From: Pithys albifrons albifrons
Taxonomy: Eukaryota > Chordata > Aves > Passeriformes > Thamnophilidae
NCBI RefSeq assembly: GCF_047495875.1
Contig: NC_092497.1
Coordinates: forward strand, 78,275,749-78,339,748
Direction: 5' to 3'
Length of the DNA: 64,000 nucleotides
Shown here: positions 35,722 through 47,000 of the stretch, piece after piece
How positions within the stretch are numbered: the first letter of the stretch is position 1
Layout: each line of letters begins with the position of its first letter
Notes under the pieces: model-generated
The model's database searches: none
Told to the model about the DNA's origin: nothing
The model's input: only the letters and a program-made list of their open reading frames with translations
Made by a program: the position numbers and the translations under genes

Positions 35722-37425
35722 ATATCTCATATGATACCCTTGCCAGTATTCTCTCTACTAATTAATCTTCTGAAACAACTTCAACAATCACAATTTCATA
35801 GCTTGTAACAAGTTTAGCTGAGAAAAAATAGGCTAAAGATCTCCCACATTTCTTCTCAGTCCTGCTGCCTCTCAACTCCAAACAAGCAAATCAAAGAACG
35901 CATGGATAGTCAAGAAGCATTATGTCTTTAAAATATTCCTCCTCTTTTCCTCCTAAGTAAAGCTGTGCTTTGTCACTGCATGTAGTACTGAGAGTTTAGT
36001 GTGCAGTATCACACAGGATTAGAGTCTGTTTTGGAGGAAAGTTAGAACTGCTTCTCAGTATTTTAAGATGTTTATTCCTTCGTAGTTGCTCTCAACTAAC
36101 AACATGGTAACAGAGATGGGATTTGTAAGATCCATCGGTAATTCAAAGAGCTCTCCTTTCTAGAACACTTCAGGCAATATTTTAAAAATTGGTAAAGAAA
36201 CGGCAAGTACAAAAATTAGTAATGTCTGTCAGTGACTCCAGAAGTACAGATTAACTTTTTTTAAAATGTTTCTGAAGTGAAAAGTTAAAATTTGCTTTTC
36301 CCTCTGAATTTTCAGTTGGTTTATGAAGAGGGATGGAAAAGCCTCTATCAGTAATAATGATGCCATTGATTTTTATAGGTTTCTGTACAATTGCTTGTAT
36401 TTTGTACTGTTAAGTGTTTTGGTAGATTGATCTGACAGTTCTTGAATATAAAATTTCTTTCTAAGCTATAACTTGGAATTTTGACAGTCAGTGAATAAGC
36501 ATGATTTCTAGATTAAAAATTGAAGAAGAGATATGTGTGTCTGTGTAAACTAGCATGTATTATATAACTGTCGTTATAGTAAAAGCTGCCTCTCTAAATT
36601 TGAGAAGTAACATAAAACATATAGGAGATACAGCATGCTGTCAAGATTAAAAGTTTCATTTGTTTGTAAAAAATGATGCAGCTTTAATCCTAGGGTTTAA
36701 CCAACTGAAATTTACTGAAATTTTAAATCTGCACTGTTTTATATCTGTGTATTTAATGACTCTTGCTTATATGTCGTGTTCATGTTTTACATATGTCCAA
36801 GTATACCATTACAGACAAACGTTTTTCAGTGGAATACTCTGTAGGTCATCTTTCATCAGTTGAAGCCTGTGCCAGTAACATTGAGTTAAATCTATGAAGC
36901 ACAGAGAAGGGTTGGTGTTCAATTATTTTGCTTTTCAGTAGAAAGTTTTTAATTTTACTACAACTTGATATGCCATTTTTAGTAAGCAAAATGCCATGTG
37001 GACTTGGAGGTAACAATTATAACGTTTATATTCTACTTAATGAGCATTTTCAATGACATAATTTGAAAAGTGATTGAAATCCTGGAAAATTCATTTTAAG
37101 TAGGTTAAAATTAGCAACTAAAGAATAATTATTAAACATTATAGTCACTTAATAGATTAGTGGAGAAAACTACCTCTAGGGTTTTAAATCTCAAAGGAAA
37201 GAGAGAAAACATGGTTAGGAAATCCATCCAACTGGGAAGTGGGTATAATAACTTTTTTATTAAGTAGATCTTGTTATTAAGTTGTGCTCAAGAATAACTT
37301 ATTGCTTGTTCCTTGCTTTTAGTGAGTGTGATTTTTTCTATAAAGTTATTTTAGCAATTAGTGTATTTACATATGTGTTCTTGAGGGAAAAGTAGATTAG
37401 AAGCAGCATGTTGGAATATTTAATT
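35722..37425. other. Unannotated DNA (presumed intronic)
   Basis: AT-rich; nothing recognised. Confidence 0.5.
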
Positions 37426-38036
37426 TGAATCACCGAGGTGGGCCTAAATTTGAGCTCTGGAGTTCGGACTAGGCCGAAGCTGTCAGCTGACTTGAGCTGG
37501 GCTGAGCTAACAGCTGACCTGTTCTAGCCAGTAACTTTGTATTCCATACCACATTATGACACCATCTCCAGGGAAGTAGGAACCAGTGTGGGAGTGGTTA
37601 AGGCAGTCGCTTCTCAGCCTCCTCTTGGGAGGACGCACGATGCTGTCCCAGGGGGGATGGAGAGGACCAGGCCCACCACTGGCTCACAGGGTACCTCAGG
37701 AAAGTAAAATGTGTTGTTCTGGATCTCTCCTTTCTGCTTGGGTTTGTCTCCCTGGGGAATAAGCTTCTTCTTAAGTAATGTGTAGTTAGGACAGTAGAAT
37801 TTGTGTGTTCGTTAAGAAGTGGGAAATTTGTTATTGCAGACTTGTGTGAGTGTGTATTTGTACTCTCTTCTAATTGTCTCTTCCTTTCTGTAAAAATATA
37901 TGTAGTTTTAGTATAAACGTGGTTTGAAGTGTTTTTTTCTTTCCCCTCTCTTTTCCTCCCTTTCCCTGGTGTTAGGAGGGAGGCTTTTCTCTCTGTGCTT
38001 GGGGGGGTTGGCAGTTGCTTATCCCAAACCAAGACA
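37426..38036 (+). mobile_element. Solo LTR, family C, diverged copy
   Basis: Begins TGAATCACC and ends AACCAAGACA. The U3 block GCTGACTTGAGCTGGGCTGA followed by ATTCCATACCA is shared, in sense, with the minus-strand LTR at 42857-43432 (GCTGACTTGAGCTGGG, ATTCCATACCATATTC). The remainder is more diverged. A poly(T)/TTCCC-rich U5 resembles the other family C copies. Target duplication is not clear. Confidence 0.65.
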
Positions 38037-38800
38037 ATTGTTTAAAATCATCCTTTTTTCCAGCCAATAGCTGAAGATCTTATTCTTTTTCAGATGTTTC
38101 ACTGTCCACTTTTAAACCTATGTAGAAAGTGGTTTTCGAAACCTAAATTGTTTATAAAAATATGATTTTATTAATTTTTTTCCTAATTACTTTAAAAATT
38201 TTCTACCAAATATCTCCTTCTGTATCTGCTTGACCTGTTCTGCATAGTTGTGAAAATATATCTTTAAAGACAATTCTAAAGAACAAAAATAGTCTCATAC
38301 AATATATGATTAAATAGGGTACAAAAAATATTACTCAGATGCCATATAACCTATAAACCTCATCAGGAGAGAAAACGGAATGAGCTGTTTTTAAAGAAGG
38401 CCTAGAGCAGAGATTTTCAGCAAGACAGCAATAGAACACTTTCAGAGGGCAACACGAATTATTGAAGTGATACTGTAGACAAACTGAGTTCCATATAGGG
38501 AGGCTGAAACACTTGGTTTAATTCACCTGCATGATTCTGCTATATCCTTAAGTTACATTAGACTGGATCTGCTCAATATGGATATTCTGTATTTATCTGA
38601 AAGTTTTGAGGGATGGGGAAAAGTCTTTTTCTTCAGGATTACAAATTAAGATAGAGGTCATGTGCTGTTTACAGCTGTGGAATATTAATAAGAAAACACT
38701 AGTTTGAAGCTGAAAGACATTTCGAATTAGGAATAATTATGTAGAAGCAGAAAAAGGGAGATTTTTACTGCTTCATTTATTAGCAAAGATAACTTACTGT
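38037..38800. other. Unannotated DNA (presumed intronic)
   Basis: AT-rich; nothing recognised. Confidence 0.5.
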
Positions 38801-39212
38801 TGAGATACATAATTAACTCTGATGTCCTCTTCCGAGATAGGAAAATTGAAATTTTATCGGTCTAAAATTAAAAATCTGAATATTTGCTTCAGAGCTAGCT
38901 AAGTCTCTTTTTTAGTCATATGAAAGAAAAAAAGTAGATCTTATATGAAGAATTCATGCAGAAGATGGAAGGAAAAAATCACATGCCAAGAAATCGCATG
39001 CCAAGAAATCACAGCCTTTTGAGATACTTAATGAACTCTGATGTTTTCTGCAGAGACCGGAAAATTGGAATTTATCTGTCTAAAATTAAAAATCTGAAAC
39101 TTGAATATTTGCTTCTGAGCTGGCTTAGTCTCTTTTTAGTCATATGAAAGAAAAAATACATCATATACAAAGAATTCATGTGGAAGATGGAAGAAAGAAA
39201 TCATATGCCAAG
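38801..39212. repeat. 219-bp tandem duplication (about two units)
   Basis: Unit 1 starts TGAGATACATAATTAACTCT at 38801 and unit 2 starts TGAGATACTTAATGAACTCT at 39020. Both continue through GGAAAATTG, GTCTAAAATTAAAAATCTGAA, TTAGTCATATGAAAGAAAAAA and GAATTCATG...GAAGATGGA; the second copy fades after about 39212. The units differ by scattered substitutions and small indels, so the event is not recent. A smaller nested duplication of ATGCCAAGAAATC lies at 38984-39012. Confidence 0.9.
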
Positions 39213-42200
39213 ATGATTTACAGTGTAGAAGTGCCATTTGTCTCGCTTCTGATAGAGTCTAAGTAACTAGGTCACCTGTACACTTTGCAGACATTAAAAC
39301 TAGATGAGATGGGTTCCAGTTCCATCAAAATACCCTGTTCCAAATAAGTGTTAGAAAAAAAGTATAGCAAGCTGTGTACTGGCTGTCTTGTACAGTAATC
39401 ACCAGCTATACCTGATGTATTCATGTTTGCTATTAAGGCTCCCAGAGTCTCCCTTCTCTGGGTTTGGGTAAGCAGATTCTCCTTGATTTCCCAGGGGTTA
39501 AGGCTGCTTCTGTTACTAGTTTTAGACAAAATACAGAGACTAAGTGAGGAGCTGGAAATTGCCTACCTGTGGGAGTGCCTTTCATTCCTGGAAGCATGAA
39601 ATAAGCAGGTATTTTGACCATGCACAGTGTTATGGTAAAGTGAAAATGTCATTAAATTAATCCACCTGATCTATCCACCAGAAACAGTCTGATCTTTCCA
39701 CCCCTTTGATGAACTATGATTAAAGTTCTGTTTTAACACCAGTCTTGTCAAATTGTGTACCTTTTTTTTTCCTTTAAAGAAAGTGTAGAGAGACTATTTT
39801 GAAAAAAAAAAGGTAGCAGGAACCTACTGCATTTTGTTTTTATAAAACAGTAATGAAACAAATAAAAGTACCTTGGTACTTTCATGATTACTTTAAAGCC
39901 TTTCTAATATCCAGCATCTAATGATGATTATAGACTGATTTATTCAGAATAGGAAGACTTTTTATGCTTCAAACCAGCACACTGTGGCTTTCACTGTAAC
40001 TTCCTGATCAATGACAGCTTGCCTATCTACTATGCAGCAGTCTAGTTTGCAATAGTTTTGTAATCATGGTAAGATTTACTTACGATTCTGTTTTTTAGAA
40101 AAATAAGCAATCTCTAGTAACTGTTTTGTTTGGGATTTTTTAATTAATGGAAAATAGCCCAGCATCTTCATGTCCTTATTCTTCAAAAATTCTAGGGAAA
40201 TCAATGGGAGCTTTGCCTAAATAAATAATGAATAAAAGCTTTAGAAAGAATGATCTGAATATTCATTCAACAGTGATAGGATGTGTAGTTTTAATATAAC
40301 TGAGTCTCTTTATTTCCTTTCTAAGTATCAGTTCTTTCATTATGCCTTGTTTGGAGGACTCAGATCTACAACTGTATAACAAAACAAAATTACTTATTTG
40401 TCCCTCTTGAACAAAAATAAATATGAGAAAAAGACATTCAGAATTCCAGCTAGTTCCTGTGGCTGGGGAATTGATGTGCCTGCAGTGAAAAACTACTACT
40501 CTGTTTTTTTGAGCCAATGGTAACATTTTTAAAAAAACTAACTAGATGATTGATTTTAAGTTTCAGGGGTGAAACAGCCCCTTGAAACTTAATTCTTTCA
40601 GTAGTATCTGAATGCTTTGGAGCACACTGGAGGTTACTGAGCGCTGCCCTCCAAACTGATAAGGTATTTTGCAGTAACTCTTAGTTTTGTCAGTCTGAGT
40701 GTGGAATTTGTAGGGCTGTTTTTCAGTTGCACTAAGCCAGTGTACTCTGGAGCTCCACCATTCTCTTCAGAAATTACGTTTCTGTCCTCAAGCAAAGTCT
40801 GTCTGAGAGACTGCTTTTCCACAGAGTAGATGCGTCCTTCAGTAATTAAAACTGAGAATTGACCAAAGGAGGGATCATCATAAAACTTGTTTGCAAATGC
40901 TAACACACAAATTTACTCCTTGTATGTTTACTCTTACATAAAACATATTTGTACCAAATAAGTTTCTTTCCCTGAAATACAGGAAAAACAGAACCATGGT
41001 GCTTTGTAATCTCATTTCCTAATGTACTTTTGGAGGATCTGTGTAACAGTGATTAGCCTGGCACAGGAAGAGGAACGTGACAGGATTTTTCTCATTACCC
41101 AGTGTTGTAAAAATGTTATTCTGACTTCAAGTAAAATGGAATACAGAAGGAATTCAACGATACATGAATCAGCTACCAAACCTGGTTTTGGTAGAACCCC
41201 TGTTACTGTAAGAGACTATCAGTGGATGAAACTTACAGTGCATACAACAATAAATAAGTGTAAAACTCACAGATGTCGTAGACACAGGTGACAGGTTAAA
41301 GGTAGGTATAACACTCTCCTGGAGAATCCTTTAAGATACGTCAGGAAATGTGTAAGTTTGTTTTGGGGAATTCACTTCTTAGCCATATACTTCTTGTATA
41401 TTGTTAATGTACTTTGGAGGCATGTGGAATTCTTTTTTTTCTCTTTCTTTCCCAAGGGCTCAAAAAACTCCTTCTATACTCAACTGTAAACTTGTTTAGA
41501 CTTTCGTAAACGTAATTATCTCACAGATCATACTCATGCTGTATAGTTACTCTTTGCTCTGTTCTAATTTGTCCTCCATGTACAGGAAAATTAAGCGCCA
41601 GAGCGTGGGGATAAAGAAAATTGATGTGCAAGTACTCGTGTACAGTTCTGTGCAGTCTGCAATGAAAGTTTGTTGTTTTTGAACCATTTGCAAGTTGTCT
41701 CCATCTCTTGGCTAGCTTGCTGTATGTAGCCCAGAAGTGGTAGATACTCAGTCAGACTGCCCCAAATTTTGAGCGATGGGTGAGTGATGGATTCACAGTT
41801 ATACTGACCTTTATCTCTGTTAGGATACTGTGATAGAAAGTGAACTTTTTTCACCATCTTGTATTGTGTTGGAGCAGGGTGGGAGGGTGGATGGGGAATC
41901 TACCATGATGTATGTGTCTTTTCTTCTTATATCTCTGCAGTTACTATTTAGAAATTTGACACTTTGTTTCTTGGGAAGGACAGTAATGTATTCTCTGTAG
42001 ATATTCTAGATAAGAACAGATTGAGAAATTCTAACACAGAATTGTCTGATCCAGCTCTCACCTCTAGTAAAGTGTGTATGTGTGTTGAAGGTACCAAAGA
42101 GAGTAGTCTCTGCTTTGATGTTTCTAACATATTTTTGCAATGTCTCAGTGGAAGTGTTTCTAAGATAACCCTGCAGGTGTTGAAAACATATGCTGAGTAG

Positions 42201-42856
42201 AATCAAATTATGTCAAATTCTAGTGCGTGCATACTTGAATATTACAGATTCAAAGACGTGATTCAAAAATCTACCAATGAGCTAGTATTAGTAAAATGGT
42301 AGTATGATGGATCATAGTGGCTTACTTAGGAAATGATACCTATAATGTTCATAGCTTTTATAGTTATATACATCCATATCCTGTTGAATGCTGCAGTCTC
42401 TTCTCAGCAGGTTTTTTTTAATGAGATACATCTTTTCCACTTGAATTGTTGTTCATGTGTTATGATTTACTGTTTCTGTATATATTTAATTATTTTTATT
42501 ATTTTTGTGGCTTTAATTAAGGTAGAAGTACATTTGGAAAACATCTCAAGCTGGATATGTGTCCTTTTTTCAGTAATGCACAATGGACAAATTGTAACAC
42601 GAAATAATCTCAAACCTGAAAGTCCCGTACTCATGAGAATTTTGAAATATTCATGTCATCCTTCCTACCCTGCTACTTGCCAGTAAAGAGGTATGTGTAG
42701 GACAGAGTTGTGGTGAAGAAGGTTTTGTTCTCTGCCTTTAGAACTCCACTGCTAAAACTATGTTAGAACCACATTTGCAATAATGGATATTTTCAGTCAG
42801 TAAATCAGGTATTTGTGCAAAGTTGGTTTTCAGAATAGAATATTGTAAAATGTTGC
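39213..42856. other. Unannotated DNA (presumed intronic)
   Basis: No exon, RNA gene or clear transposon. Open frames are short and lack splice context. Confidence 0.5.
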
Positions 42857-43432
42857 TGTTGTGGTTTGAAACCTTGGCAAAATGCCAGGTATTTTACCAC
42901 AGCAATGCAGGTGCAAGGGAAAAGGAAAAAAACCCCAAACCCTGACACGTAAACTTAAACCAGAACTGGTTTATATATTTACAGAGAAGAGGGAAAATTG
43001 AAAGCAAAATGCAATACAAAACATACCACAAAGGTAAGAGGGAAGAAACAACTTCCCCACCGAAACAGCAAAATCCACAACTCTGACCAACCCCAAACCT
43101 GGCTTCCTGAGAGATACTCAAACAAAGAGAAAAACCAACAACAAAAATGTTCACTTCCCCAAACCAAAACAGATGCGAAGTAGCAGTAAGGCGCATTGCT
43201 GCCAGCACAGTGATAGTATGTCTTCCAGGGACAATGACCACCGGGAGAAGAAGGAGTTGTTCCCTTCTCCCTCTCTTTTTATATCTTAGATGACATAAGA
43301 ATATGGTATGGAATATCACTGGCCAGTAGAAATCAGCCATCAGCTGGCCTGACCCAGCTCAAGTCAGCTGATAATCCAGGGCCTGCTCTAAAACCCAAAG
43401 CCTAAATCTGGGCTTAACTAAACCCATGACAC
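42857..43432 (-). mobile_element. LTR, family C, antisense, probably the 3' LTR of a partial provirus
   Basis: A 576-bp LTR. In minus sense it starts TGTCATGGGTTTAG (43432) and ends CAAACCACAACA (42857). A TATA box is read on the minus strand (ATATAAAAAG, complement near 43274-43283). Immediately upstream in its own sense, a purine-rich tract GGAATAAGGGGTGGAG abuts the LTR start, as a polypurine tract does at a 3' LTR. The 148-codon minus-strand frame inside it is incidental. Confidence 0.78.
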
Positions 43433-43760
43433 TCCACCCCTTATTCCATACCCTATTACATCATTCATATCCCATATCCATCTATATTCCCGTGCTCACA
43501 TAGTTCTTTTCAGGGCCGTCTTCCACCCCTCCAGATGGTAGGCCTTATTCCATTAGGGTGGATACTTCAGGCAGGAAAAATAGTTCATCACTGGGCACCA
43601 ATACCAGTTCAGCTCAGGTACTTTTCACTTGGTGGTTTCCAGCTCCTTCTTGGGAGTCTCTATCCCATCCTCGAGGGTCTCCACACCACTCACTGACGTC
43701 TCCATCTGTTTCTCAGGGATCTGGAGGCACGTACGGGACCTTCTCTTCATGGCTGCAGTA
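43433..43760 (-). mobile_element. Probable ERV internal 3' end between inverted LTR pieces
   Basis: Starts with the polypurine-like tract next to the LTR (43433-43450). The rest has no secure coding content. Part of the high-coordinate end (about 43630-43700) might instead belong to the plus-strand LTR piece. Assigned as internal sequence by position only. Confidence 0.45.
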
Positions 43761-44078
43761 CCAAGAGGATGTGTTAAGTTGCTGTTCTGCAAGCACTAGG
43801 CCTACTGCTACATCACATCCATTTATTGTTAACGTTTCATCTCTGTTCAGTTATCAGGAAGTAAACATTACTGGGGTTGTCGTTTGGTGGGGACTGAGAA
43901 GTTACTGTTATTTTTACCTGTGTATATATGTGTTATATTGCAGTTTGCTTTTAATTTTTTCTCTTCTTTGTAAATATAAGAACTAGTTCTGGTTTAAGTT
44001 TCATTTTTTTCCTTTTCCCTTGGCCCTGTGTTGCTGTGGTGAATACTTGGCATTTTGCCAAGGATTCAGACCACAGCG
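43761..44078 (+). mobile_element. Partial family C LTR (R-U5), inverted relative to 42857-43432
   Basis: The plus-strand sequence TTGTAAATATAAGAACTAGT, TCTGGTTTAAGTTTCA, CTTTTCCCTTGGCCCTGTG and CTTGGCATTTTGCCAAGG mirrors the minus-strand LTR at 42857-43190. It lacks an evident U3, and its left boundary is uncertain. It ends near CCACAGCG (44078). Confidence 0.7.
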
Positions 44079-47000
44079 GTTGGATGTCTCTTAAACTGTA
44101 ATTTTTCATAAAACTTAAACAGGTAAATAGGTGATAAATGGTGAGTTCCAATCACTCAGTGTGTTACCTGTGTGAAGTATAAATTGTGATCTATGTGATA
44201 GTATTCTTTAATATCTGCCAAAAAATATTTGACAGATAGTATCCTTTCCCACTTAAATTTCTTCTAATCAAATTATTCCTTGTCATTTTCCTGGAAATTT
44301 GTCATCACTGAGAAAAGAAAATCTGTACTAGATCACAGAGTATTATCTTTATTAGAATATGAACTTTTTCATGAAGGAGGAATTCCTTCAGACTAAACAG
44401 AAATTTTATTTTCAAGGCCTAACTGCATACCTCAGAAGAAAATCAAACATTTGAAAAAATAATATGTAGTGTTCTTCTACTGCTTAAACTACTGTTAGGA
44501 AATTCTCAACATATGTTTGTGCTTAAATACATATATAAAACTATAATTAATTAATAACACATTGAGCAGAGTCTGACAGGAGTGCCTCTTGAGCAGATGC
44601 CTTCTGTGTACTTGGCCCAGAATCGTCCCTGTGAGTGGCTGCCTGGTGGACCTCAGCCCACCCTTGAGTCCACACTTTGACATGACCCAGTTCTGCTACC
44701 CAAATGTGGCCCTGAACACCTTGCTGATACTCCAGGATGGCTACAACACAACAGAGAATAATTTTGTACCTCACTTTCTTGCTCCCAGACTGCTTAATCC
44801 CTTCTGAAGCTGGGCCTTCTTGCTCTCCATGCCAAATCATTTCTTGATTACAAATTTACCATTAATGAGCAGTTAAATTTTGAATTTCCCTTTTACCCTT
44901 TTGTACTTGTGTAGCTTTTTAGATACCTTTTTTTAAAATTATAATTGAGACGTCTGATTTTGTGAGTCATATATTAAAATAAAACTTCTACTGGACTGAT
45001 ACATAATACTACTGTTGAAGGTGTCAAATGTGGACATGAGTAAAATACAGATGTCCATGACTTAGTCTAGTATGTTTGCAAAAAAGCATGATGCCTGGGC
45101 CAGATTTTTTAAAGAGAAGAAAATGCATTTATTACATATATGCAGGGAATACTTGTTGGTTTGTTGTTTTAAAATTGACTATCTCATTTTATTTTTACAA
45201 GACTGAAGTTTCCTGTAGTATGAAATAATGTTACATGATCACTCAAAGTAAAGGTTTGCAGAATCAGTGCTCTGTCAGGCACTCAGTATTTTGTAAACTC
45301 TCTCCACTCCTTCCGCAGGCATTGAAATTCAGGTGCTAGATTATCTCATTTTACCATGGCCTTTTTTTCTTCCCTGGCTTGTACTCCGAGAGTTGGAAAT
45401 ATCTGTATTTCTGACACGTGATTTGGCTGCCAAGACTGGCCTTGGCTACTCTGCTCTTTACCGTTTCTTACTACAAGTGAGAAATGTGCAGTTTTCGTAG
45501 TGATATGAGGAGGTGGAGGTAGATCCTTCCAGCTTGGAAATCATGCACGTATTTGAATATTTGAAATAACAACTCACTAAAAAAAGGAAGAGCCTAATAG
45601 TGAATAAAAATGTATACTTCTGGTAGTTCCATCTGTAACACATCGTCTTTTGAACATCATATGAACACTGCACAAAGAGTGTTGCTAGTACATACAGCTT
45701 TTCTGCTGACTTTTGATGTCGTACACCCTGTGTGAAACTCCAATATTCAAATAGTTACAAAAAGTGAAGGCTTTCCAAAGATTTTTTTTTTAAGGCACTA
45801 ATCTTTGTAGTTGTGGAAGAGAATAAAAGCATTTAATGAGTTATCTTAGTGAAGGCATGAAAAATCTGCATGGAGCTCTAAAGAATTTTAAGACTGAATC
45901 CCATCCTGGGCTCCCAGTGCTGGATTTTGAAGGAAGGACTTCAGCAGGGTCCTAGCTGGCATCAGCACCTGTAAAATAGCAATAACTTATTGCTTGATTT
46001 TTCTCTTCTTTTGAGTCTCACAAGGCTTCTTTTAGCTATTTTTTATGTTCAAACTGAGAATTGTGTTGTTGGGTAGCTTGAGGTAACATTGATTGTATCA
46101 TCAGGCAACTCAAAATCTGTGGCAAGAAAAATCACAAAACCAGCAAACCACTAAGAAATAACTTTTATCTTTTAATTGTCATGAGTTAAAGTAAACTTTA
46201 TAATATTTTTATGTATATCAATGAATTCCTTAGTCTGGCAAGGTAGCACTTGTGTGTGTGCTCACAAATCTACATGTAAAATATGACTTTGCATACAGGT
46301 GAGTGGTTTGTGTTATTATCTTTATAATCATGATTTTAAAATTTCTTTTAATGAAACTGTTAGCATATATTTGCAATTAATCTGCATCACACCGAAGAGC
46401 TCTCTTTATTTTGTGCTCAGCTTTAACATAGTTTTCATGTTGGTGTTTATGGGCAATGACATACATGAATTTAACACAGGACACAAGTAGTTGCAGATAT
46501 CAGTGTGGAACCTGCTTAAGGGTGATAAGGAAAATATCTATTGTTGCAGTTCTGAGTAAGTTTCAGAGTTAATTTTGATGCACATTCAAAGAAAAAATAG
46601 AAATTGAAAACATCCTGCACATACATTTTTTGGGAATTTTTTAGGTGTGTTGTTCACAGCTACCATGTGTTGAGCTCACATCTGTAAGAAGGAATGCATC
46701 TCAAAATGACAGAAAGCTTCATTTTAATGTGTCCTTTTCTCTCATTGGTAGCAGTTTTAACTGTTGAACATACTGAAAACACTAGTTTGTGTCAAAAGAG
46801 AAGATAAACAATCATGGCAGTTAGGAAAAGGCTGATATTTTTAAGTTTTCTAGTAGCAATTGGTGCTCTTATTTTTTTTTTTTTATTGGAGTATTCCATT
46901 TACAGGGTCTGGCAGGAGTCCAGATGGAGAGCGTGGCTGATTGGTCTGAGTGAGGAGTTGCTGGGCAAGGCAGGTTATATAGCATGCTGCTGCTGCATGC

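Noticed and set aside
42894..43340. 148-codon minus-strand open frame
   Set aside because: Entirely within the family C LTR.
43558..43986. 142-codon plus-strand frame as a host gene
   Set aside because: Spans ERV internal and LTR sequence with no gene signals.
44560..44830. GC-richer patch as an exon or processed pseudogene
   Set aside because: No family recognised, no poly(A) tail, no splice pair. Left unexplained.
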